From Halorientalis regularis (GTDB lineage: Archaea > Halobacteriota > Halobacteria > Halobacteriales > Haloarculaceae): a stretch of 64,000 nucleotides of DNA. The stretch is from assembly GCF_023698535.1 (NCBI RefSeq), contig NZ_JALJCL010000010.1, positions 1-64,000 of the forward strand, in the 5' to 3' direction. The notes under the pieces were generated by a model. The model worked only from the letters and a program-made list of their open reading frames with translations. It had not been told where the DNA came from and did no database searches. How positions within the stretch are numbered: the stretch's first letter is position 1; the number at the start of each line of letters is the position of its first letter. The translations under genes and the position numbers were made by a program. This document shows, in pieces, positions 58,360 through 64,000 of the stretch.

Positions 58360-59259
58360 ATGCATCGAAACGACCGTCCCGCGGCACTCTGTGTGACCAA
58401 CGCCAAGGGCGGGACGGGGAAGACGACGGTGGCGATCAACGTCGCGGGCGCGTTGAACGAGCGTGGCCGGGACGTGCTGTTCGTCGACCTCGACCCGCAG
58501 GGCAACGCCACGGAGGGGTTGGGCCTGGTCGAGGCCTACGACGCGGCACCGCCCACGCTGTTCGACGTGCTGACCGACCCCGACCAGCGGTCGGCGGTCC
58601 ACGACCTGATCCGCCCCCACGACGAGATGGACGTGTTGCCCAGTAGCATCGACATGCTCCAGGCCGAACACGAACTGACGATGGCCTCCGTGATGGCCAA
58701 ACTCGACGCCGACCCGTCGCTCGACGTCGATCCCGCGGTGCTGGAGCCGCTGACGATCAACGTCGGCCCGGATACGGTCAGCGGCGACACGGCGCTTGAC
58801 GGTCTGGAGAAAGTACTCGACGAACTCACCGGGTACGACTACGTGGTCGTCGACTCGCCGCCGTTCTACGGCCAGTTGACCGATACCGCGATCTACGCGA
58901 CCGGTAACGTCTTGATTCCGGCGCTGACCGAGGCCACCTCCGAACGGGCCATCGAACTCCTGTTCGACCAGATCGCGGCACTGGAGGATCGGACCGGTGA
59001 GACGGTGCGTGAGGTCGGCGTCGTCGCCAACCGGGTGGAATCGACCAACGAGGACGCCGAGATGCTCGACTGGCTGGAGGCGGTGTTCGAGGACGTGCCG
59101 GTCTGGTCGGTCCGCAAGCGCGTCGCGCTCCAGCGGGCCTTCTCCAGCGGCCAGTCGCTGTTCGCGTACGACCCGAGCGTCGACATGGCCGACCGATTCC
59201 TGGAGATCGCCGCCGAGCTCGACAGACAGTTCGGATTCGCCGAGGAGATACCACAATGA
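58360..59259 (+). CDS. ParA/MinD-family partition ATPase
   Basis: A 299-residue deviant Walker ATPase. The signature Walker A TNAKGGTGKTTVAINVAG has both lysines, followed by the Walker A' region RDVLFVDLDPQGNATEGLGL, and Walker B YDYVVVDSPPF. The C-terminus lacks a MinD-type membrane helix, so it belongs with ParA/Soj-like positioning ATPases that bind DNA or a partner. Its stop overlaps the start of a CheW gene, so it probably positions or segregates a chemosensory complex. ParA-like proteins do this for chemosensory arrays in several bacteria (ParC, PpfA), and MinD4 does in Haloferax. Confidence 0.88.
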   Translation: MHRNDRPAALCVTNAKGGTGKTTVAINVAGALNERGRDVLFVDLDPQGNATEGLGLVEAYDAAPPTLFDVLTDPDQRSAVHDLIRPHDEMDVLPSSIDMLQAEHELTMASVMAKLDADPSLDVDPAVLEPLTINVGPDTVSGDTALDGLEKVLDELTGYDYVVVDSPPFYGQLTDTAIYATGNVLIPALTEATSERAIELLFDQIAALEDRTGETVREVGVVANRVESTNEDAEMLDWLEAVFEDVPVWSVRKRVALQRAFSSGQSLFAYDPSVDMADRFLEIAAELDRQFGFAEEIPQ

Positions 59260-60530
59260 CCGACGAGGACACCAACGACCGGATGGAACGGGCGAACCGC
59301 ATTCGAGAGATGCGCGAAGGACGACGCCGCACACCCGGGGACGACGACCCCAAGGACGCGGACGAGGACGCGTCCGACGCGACTGCCGACGGCGGCGAGG
59401 CCGAGAGCGCACCTGCGGCCGACGCGTCCGACGCGACCGAAGACACCGCGGACGACACCGGTTCGGAGGGAGCCGGGCCGACGGCCACCGACGACACGGA
59501 GACCGACGAGAGCCCGGACGCGGACGACTCCGCTGGCTCGACACCGACCATCGACGAGACGGTCGACCCGGCCGACGAGTCGACGGCAGCCGACGCCTCG
59601 ACGGACGCGAGCGAGTCGACCGAGGAGCCATCGGCCGACGAAGAATCGGAAGCGGTCGGTTCCGCGACCGAGGACGGCGATGCCACGGGGGCCGACGAGA
59701 CGGGCGGAAGCGAGATCGAGAGTCCCGACGACGAACCCGCCGCCGACGAATCCGACGCCGTCGAGACCAGTGGGTTCGAGTTCGCCGGGTCGGCCGGGGA
59801 CGAACCCCCGACCGGAGACGGTGACGAACCAGCTGGTGAGCGCGAGGACGACGGGGAGACGGCGGCCACGGACGCGGCGGCCGAGGCGGCCGAACGGACG
59901 ACACCGCAGTCCGGCGTCGCGGCGTCCGTGTCTTCCGCTGACGGGGCCGAAGCCGTCGACGCACTCTCCGGGAGCGAAACCTTCGCCATTCCGGATCAGG
60001 CGACGACGGTCTCGGAGGACGACGAACAGTCGATGCTGGACGGGGAGGGAACCGTCGCCGCGGCGCGAGCGGCCGCGGCGGGCCGACGCACGGCCCACGC
60101 CAGCGACCGCACCCGTGTGTTGGAGTTCGAACTCGGCGAGGAGCAGTTCTGTCTCGACATCGAGTACATCGAGGAGATCGTCGAACTGGAGAACATGACC
60201 CGCGTGCCCAACTCGCCGTCCTACGTCGAGGGCGTGGTCGACCTGCGCGGGCAGGTGACCGCCATCATCAATCCCAAAGACGCCCTCGCAGTCGAAGACG
60301 ACGATCGGGGCGACCTCATCGTCGTCTTCGACTCCGAGGAGATGGACGAACAGGGCCACCTCGGCTGGGTCGTCGACGAGGTCCGGCAGGTCACGCCCGT
60401 CACCGACGAGGAGGTCAACGAGTCGCCCGACGAGGACGACGAACACATCAACGGCATCATCAACCGCGAGGACGAGGACGACTTCATCGTCTGGACGACG
60501 CCCGACCTCGCGCTGAACTCCTCGTCCTAA
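59256..60530 (+). CDS. cheW: CheW-domain protein with long acidic disordered N-terminus
   Basis: A 424-residue protein. The first 25 residues include a basic helix (RMERANRIREMREGRRR). About 30-270 is disordered and almost wholly Asp, Glu, Ala, Ser, Thr and Gly. The last 140 residues are a CheW domain (RVLEFELGEEQFCLDIEYIE, SPSYVEGVVDLRGQVTAIIN), which couples chemoreceptors to CheA. The N-terminal basic segment could be a ParA-contacting peptide, as in ParB or ParP-like partners. ATG overlaps the parA stop by 4 bases; no cheA or receptor gene is nearby. Confidence 0.88.
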   Translation: MTDEDTNDRMERANRIREMREGRRRTPGDDDPKDADEDASDATADGGEAESAPAADASDATEDTADDTGSEGAGPTATDDTETDESPDADDSAGSTPTIDETVDPADESTAADASTDASESTEEPSADEESEAVGSATEDGDATGADETGGSEIESPDDEPAADESDAVETSGFEFAGSAGDEPPTGDGDEPAGEREDDGETAATDAAAEAAERTTPQSGVAASVSSADGAEAVDALSGSETFAIPDQATTVSEDDEQSMLDGEGTVAAARAAAAGRRTAHASDRTRVLEFELGEEQFCLDIEYIEEIVELENMTRVPNSPSYVEGVVDLRGQVTAIINPKDALAVEDDDRGDLIVVFDSEEMDEQGHLGWVVDEVRQVTPVTDEEVNESPDEDDEHINGIINREDEDDFIVWTTPDLALNSSS

Positions 60531-61777
60531 CTGCCGCCGTCGTCGCCACTGCCGACAGCCACGTCGGCAGTCCCCGACTCGCCGTCTCCCGCCTCGCCGT
60601 CGATAGCGTCGGCGGCCTCGTCCGGGACGCCGTCCAGATCCAGTTCTTCACCCACGAGTCCGACGGCTTTCCGGACGGCTCCGACCGAAGTCAGGTAGCC
60701 AACACCGACGGTCGTCTTGAGCGCCACCGCGGCCGGACCGGTCAGCACCGTCCCCCCGAACTGAGCCACGGCACCGTCGCCGACGCTGACCAGCCAGCCC
60801 GGCGAGTCGAACTGGAAGTCGTCGAGTCGTGGCTCGAAGCCCCCGCTTCCGTCCCCGAGGCGGTGGTCGGCGAGTCTCTCGATGTTCGCCGCCGCGACTC
60901 GGGCCTCACGAATGGCCGCCTGCGCACTCGCCGGGACAGCCTGTCCGTCCGAATCGACGACACGTGCGGCGTCGCCGACGACGAACGTGTCGCCGGCCAG
61001 CTGGAGGCGGCTCCGCACCAGCGGGCGGTCACCGGCCAGCGCGTCCGCCCCGCGGATCCCGCCGGTCCAGACGAACTCGTCGTAGTCCAGTTCCGTACCA
61101 TCCTCGAGCGTGATCGTCGACCCGTCGGCTCCGGCGACGGCCGCGTCCGTCCGGACCGTGATCCCGCGGTCGCGGAGTTGTTGGTCGACGGCACGCTGGA
61201 ACGCTTCGGGGAAGTTCGGCGCGACGGCACCCTGCTGTTCGAGCAGTGTGATCTCGGCCGCCTCGTCCACACCTTCCTCGCGGGCCAGCGCGGCGATTTC
61301 ACCAGCGACCTGGATCCCCGACAGTCCGGCCCCGCCGACGACGATCCGGGCGTCGCCGGCGTCGAAGGCATCGAGCACGTCGGCCCTGATTCGCTCGGCG
61401 TCGTCGAGGCGCTTCAGCGGTGTCGCGTGGTCTTCGACCCCTGGCAGGTCGTAGAAGGCCGTCGCCGCGCCGAGACAGACCGCCCCAACGTCGTAAGCGA
61501 GTTCGTCCTCGCCGTCGAGCGTGGCGACACCCGCCTCGGCGTCCACGTCGGTGACGCGGGCCCGGCGGATCTCGGCGCGGTCGAAACAGTCCGCGATGGG
61601 GACCGTGATGTCCTCCGCGATGGACGGTCGGCGGATCGCGCGGTGGAGTTCGTGCTGGACGAGGTGGTCCTCGCTCTCGTCGACGACGACCAGGTTCGCC
61701 TCGGGCGGTAGCTGTCGTTCTAACCGACGAGCGAGCGTCAGGCCGGCGTAGCCGGCCCCGAACACTGCGACGTTCAT
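60527..61777 (-). CDS. NDH-2-like FAD-dependent pyridine-nucleotide oxidoreductase
   Basis: A 416-residue flavoprotein. N-terminal FAD site AVFGAGYAGLTLARRLE, a second dinucleotide fold IVVGGAGLSGIQVAGEIAAL, the FAD-binding TFVVGDAARVVDSDGQAVPA followed by SAQAAIREA, and a helical C-terminal part. It resembles type II NADH dehydrogenase (single-subunit NADH:quinone oxidoreductase) or sulfide:quinone-like enzymes; the latter's redox cysteines are not seen. It would give the cell NADH oxidation that the Nuo complex here cannot do by itself. Start ATG at 61777. Its stop overlaps that of cheW. Confidence 0.78.
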   Translation of the reverse strand: MNVAVFGAGYAGLTLARRLERQLPPEANLVVVDESEDHLVQHELHRAIRRPSIAEDITVPIADCFDRAEIRRARVTDVDAEAGVATLDGEDELAYDVGAVCLGAATAFYDLPGVEDHATPLKRLDDAERIRADVLDAFDAGDARIVVGGAGLSGIQVAGEIAALAREEGVDEAAEITLLEQQGAVAPNFPEAFQRAVDQQLRDRGITVRTDAAVAGADGSTITLEDGTELDYDEFVWTGGIRGADALAGDRPLVRSRLQLAGDTFVVGDAARVVDSDGQAVPASAQAAIREARVAAANIERLADHRLGDGSGGFEPRLDDFQFDSPGWLVSVGDGAVAQFGGTVLTGPAAVALKTTVGVGYLTSVGAVRKAVGLVGEELDLDGVPDEAADAIDGEAGDGESGTADVAVGSGDDGGS

Positions 61778-61802
61778 GCTGCTCCCGTTCGGTCGCCGCA
61801 GG

Positions 61803-61810
61803 GTAAAGCG
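61803..61810 (-). promoter_or_regulatory. TATA box of the NDH-2-like gene
   Basis: On the minus strand it reads GCTTTACC, centred 29 bases before the ATG at 61777. Confidence 0.4.
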
Positions 61811-61853
61811 CTCCGCCGGGCCCGGGCGTACGGCGAGTCCGGTGAGCCGACCC

Positions 61854-62825
61854 TCAGAACAGCGCGTCGCTTTCGTCCAGAAGCTGTGACGGCCCCCCGA
61901 CCTCCCAGACGCGGGTGTCCACGCCGCAGTCGGCGATGGCACCCTCGACGCGGTCGACGTGGTCGGCGGTCGTGTTGACGTAGACGCTCGCGCCCGTGTC
62001 CACGGAGAAGTAGACCGGCACGTCCTCCTCGCGGAGTTCCCGGACCGTGTTGAAGATCTCGATAGTACGGGGCTGCCAGTAGACCCACCCGGCGGGGCCA
62101 GTCATCGTCGTCGCGGCCAGCGACAGCGAGTCGTGTTCGGCCAGCTCGAAGGTGCGGTGGAAGTCACCCTCGCGCAGGGCGTCGCGCATCTCCGCGATCT
62201 GGCCGTGGATGTGGGCCATCCGCGCCTCGAACATGTGGCTGTCGGCGGCCTCGCGGTGTGCCTCCTCGGTCTCCTTGTAGGACGGCACCTCCGCACCGAC
62301 GATCCGGAGGTCGTCTTCCAGTTCGGTCTCGATGCGTTCGGAGCGACAGTCGGCGTCGTTCTTCCCGGTCCGCAGGTGGGAGAACGCGCCCGTCACTGCC
62401 CGCGCGGCCGAGGCCGAGCCGCGGCGCGCGACCGTCGAGATGTCCGGGAGCGTCATGTCCAGATCCGTGGCCCCGACCAGGGCCCGCGCGGCGGCGGCGA
62501 AGCCCGACGACGACGACCCGAATCCGATGTTCGTCGGGAAGTCGTTCTCGGATTCGAACCGCACGGCGTGGTCGAGGTCCGCGAGGTCGCGGACGTGATT
62601 CACGACGTTCTCGATGCGTTCGCGGCCCCGGCCCTCGACTGCCTCGCCGTCGATCAGGAGCACGTCCTCGTTGCTGTCGGGCTCGAACTCGACGGTCGTC
62701 ACCGTGCGGCTCGGTGCCGTGCTGACGCTGATCGAGTCGTGGTACGGCTGGCGCAACTGTTCGTCGCGCATCCCGTGATACTTCACCAACCCCTGGATCG
62801 GATGTGCCTTCGCCGTCGCTTTCAT
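61854..62825 (-). CDS. mvaD: Phosphomevalonate decarboxylase
   Basis: A 323-residue GHMP-superfamily enzyme. In haloarchaea the homologue acts on phosphomevalonate to give isopentenyl phosphate in the archaeal mevalonate route to isoprenoid lipids. Visible motifs are AKAHPIQGLVKYHG at the start, NDFPTNIGFGSSSSGFAAAA (ATP-binding loop) and YFSVDTGASVYVNT. The start follows a TATA box by 27 bases. Isopentenyl phosphate kinase, the following step, is not in the window. A diphosphomevalonate-specific enzyme is the alternative. Confidence 0.85.
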   Translation of the reverse strand: MKATAKAHPIQGLVKYHGMRDEQLRQPYHDSISVSTAPSRTVTTVEFEPDSNEDVLLIDGEAVEGRGRERIENVVNHVRDLADLDHAVRFESENDFPTNIGFGSSSSGFAAAARALVGATDLDMTLPDISTVARRGSASAARAVTGAFSHLRTGKNDADCRSERIETELEDDLRIVGAEVPSYKETEEAHREAADSHMFEARMAHIHGQIAEMRDALREGDFHRTFELAEHDSLSLAATTMTGPAGWVYWQPRTIEIFNTVRELREEDVPVYFSVDTGASVYVNTTADHVDRVEGAIADCGVDTRVWEVGGPSQLLDESDALF

Positions 62826-62848
62826 ACGTCCCGATTCGGGTACCGGAA

Positions 62849-62856
62849 CTTATTAC
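62849..62856 (-). promoter_or_regulatory. TATA box of mvaD
   Basis: On the minus strand it reads GTAATAAG, centred 27 bases before the ATG at 62825. Confidence 0.5.
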
Positions 62857-62891
62857 AACCGGAGTTCCTCGCAGGCACCCACACCCCTCTC

Positions 62892-63707
62892 TCAAAGGCG
62901 CACCGGCACACCGCGCTCGTCGAGATACTCCTTGGTCTCCTGGATCGAGTACTCGCCGAAGTGGAAGATCGAGGCCGCGAGCCCGGCGTCGGCGCCGGCC
63001 TCGGTGAACACCTCGTACATGTCCTCGGGGCCGCCACAGCCCGAGGAGGCGATGACGGGCGTCGAGACGGTGTCACAGACGGCTTCCGTCAGCGGGATGT
63101 CGTAGCCGTCCTTGGTCCCGTCGGCGTCGATGGAGTTGACGAACAGTTCGCCCGCGCCGCGCTCCTCGGCCTCCTCGGCCCAGGAGAGCACGTCGATGTC
63201 CGTGCCCTCACGGCCGCCCTTGACCGTGCACTCGAACCAGCAGGACTCGCCGTCGACGGAGACGTAGTGGTCGCCCTGTTCGTCGAACCGGCGGCGAGCG
63301 TCGACGCTGATGACGATACACTGGCTGCCGAATGCCGCCGCGCCCTCCTCGATGAGTTCCGGGCGTTGCAGCGCGCCGGTGTTGATCGAGACCTTGTCCG
63401 CGCCCGCTCGCAGGGTCTCTTTCACGTCCTCGCGGGTGCGGATGCCGCCGCCGACGGTGAGGGGAATGAACACCTCGTCGGCGATGGACTCGACGACGTG
63501 GAGCATGGTCTCGCGGCCCTCCGCGGAGGCCGTGATGTCGAGAAAGACGAACTCGTCGGCCCCGGCCTCGTTGTACTTCTTGGCCATCTCGACCGGGTCA
63601 CCGGTGTACTCCAAATCCTCGAAGTTGACGCCCGTGTACACCGCCGCGTTGCCCTCGTCGTCCAGGTCCACGTCGATACAGGGAATGATCCGTTTGGTGA
63701 GGGTCAT
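62892..63707 (-). CDS. hisF: Imidazole glycerol phosphate synthase subunit HisF
   Basis: A 271-residue TIM barrel that cyclises the PRFAR intermediate with ammonia from HisH in histidine synthesis. It has the catalytic aspartates in KRIIPCIDVDLDDEG and CIVISVDARRRF, the phosphate-binding VGGGIRTREDV and ASSGCGGPEDMYEVF. ATG at 63707 gives the standard N-terminus; longer readings cross unrelated sequence. HisH and HisA are not in the window. It is downstream of a 43-residue membrane protein. Confidence 0.93.
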   Translation of the reverse strand: MTLTKRIIPCIDVDLDDEGNAAVYTGVNFEDLEYTGDPVEMAKKYNEAGADEFVFLDITASAEGRETMLHVVESIADEVFIPLTVGGGIRTREDVKETLRAGADKVSINTGALQRPELIEEGAAAFGSQCIVISVDARRRFDEQGDHYVSVDGESCWFECTVKGGREGTDIDVLSWAEEAEERGAGELFVNSIDADGTKDGYDIPLTEAVCDTVSTPVIASSGCGGPEDMYEVFTEAGADAGLAASIFHFGEYSIQETKEYLDERGVPVRL

Positions 63708-63778
63708 CAGTTGCCTTCGGCTACGGCACCGCCCGACAAAAGGCGTCTGATTCCCGCAGTCGGGGCCCGCGGCGGCGG

Positions 63779-63910
63779 TTACCGCGACACGCCGTCGGCC
63801 TCGACCACGGGCTCGTCGGTCGGTTCGAATCGAAAGAACACGTAGAACAGCGCGAGCATGCAGGGCAGTGCGGCGATGGCGATTCCGGCGACGAACTCGG
63901 CTCCGAACAT
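63779..63910 (-). CDS. Tiny single-helix membrane protein
   Basis: A 43-residue product with one membrane helix (AEFVAGIAIAALPCMLALFY) and an acidic cytosolic tail (RFEPTDEPVVEADGVSR). It lies 71 bases before hisF on the same strand. The composition and clear helix/tail design favour a real gene, but its size makes this uncertain. No function assigned. Confidence 0.5.
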   Translation of the reverse strand: MFGAEFVAGIAIAALPCMLALFYVFFRFEPTDEPVVEADGVSR

Positions 63911-64000
63911 ACACGGGGATTGTCGGAGTCGTACTTCAGCGCTCGCCGCGTATCGGCCGCTGAGTCGCGCGGGCCGCGGTTCCGACACACCGAAGTACAC

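Noticed and set aside
59256-60530. Short tandem repeats in the CheW gene as a repeat element
   Set aside because: The repeated GACGAC/GACGCG-like runs simply encode the acidic disordered tail; no unit recurs exactly enough to call a repeat feature.
61959-63845. Plus-strand open frame of 628 codons
   Set aside because: Antisense to mvaD and hisF, both with family signatures.
1-64000. tRNA, rRNA, CRISPR and insertion sequences
   Set aside because: I looked in the gaps for cloverleaf-type sequences, regularly spaced repeats and terminal inverted repeats with transposase, and found none. Without a covariance search a very divergent small RNA could be missed.

Overview
The window is a gene-dense, GC-rich chromosomal stretch from a halophilic archaeon (class Halobacteria). 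The signs are a very acidic predicted proteome, strong G/C preference at third codon positions, archaeal core genes (uS15, eS1, RpoL, KEOPS Pcc1, archaetidylserine synthase, Agl23, RibL, the archaeal mevalonate decarboxylase), haloarchaeal lipoboxes and pilin-type signals, and TATA-like boxes about 27-28 bases before many start codons, as expected for leaderless transcripts. I cannot fix the genus from sequence alone. I see no rRNA, tRNA, CRISPR array, insertion sequence or phage gene.

Layout. (1) 290-5173: six secreted or membrane-anchored proteins with pilin-like N-terminal signals, five in one overlapping operon and one convergent. (2) 5504-7998: uS15, a degenerate RecJ-like protein, Pcc1 and eS1, tightly coupled. 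(3) 8074-14243: blue copper lipoprotein, small membrane protein, PssA, HEAT-repeat protein, and a large FAD/Fe-S oxidoreductase. (4) 14250-20400: a 1,449-residue PAS/GAF histidine kinase with a degenerate receiver domain, and a membrane-anchored phospholipase D-like protein. (5) 20401-21043: a gene-poor stretch with what looks like a decayed gene. (6) 21044-25984: S1/OB/DHH nuclease, JAMM protease plus FAD synthase, PNPOx protein, aminotransferase and lumazine synthase. (7) 26109-31518: Agl23, PurK/PurE and two related lipoproteins.

(8) 31641-42231: a respiratory complex I operon (nuoA, B, CD, H, I, J1, J2, K, L, M, N) without the NADH-oxidising NuoEFG module, with an intergenic break between nuoI and nuoJ1. 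(9) 42328-50525: a zinc-ribbon/CAP-like membrane protein, RpoL, an 851-residue protein with a long disordered centre, a small HTH regulator, PurA, truncated hemoglobin, a Trm112-like protein and a DR2241-family Fe-S protein. (10) 50874-56757: two related LolA-like secreted proteins, an HTH/membrane protein pair, CbiX and a 48-residue Cys-rich protein. (11) 56814-63910: CysS, a ParA-CheW pair, an NDH-2-like dehydrogenase, phosphomevalonate decarboxylase, HisF and a tiny membrane protein.

How genes work together: electron input to the quinone pool is represented by NuoA-N, the NDH-2-like enzyme and possibly the FAD/Fe-S protein; the blue copper protein could carry electrons elsewhere in the chain. 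Riboflavin/FAD synthesis (RibH, RibL) and purine synthesis (PurK, PurE, PurA) are scattered. CbiX and DR2241, which I recall as co-occurring in cobalamin loci, lie about 4.5 kb apart. The best candidates for under-described systems are the pilin-like operon, the ParA-CheW pair, the 851-residue disordered protein, and the Zn-ribbon/CAP-like protein. Gene starts were set by overlap with upstream genes, signal-peptide position and distance to TATA-like boxes.
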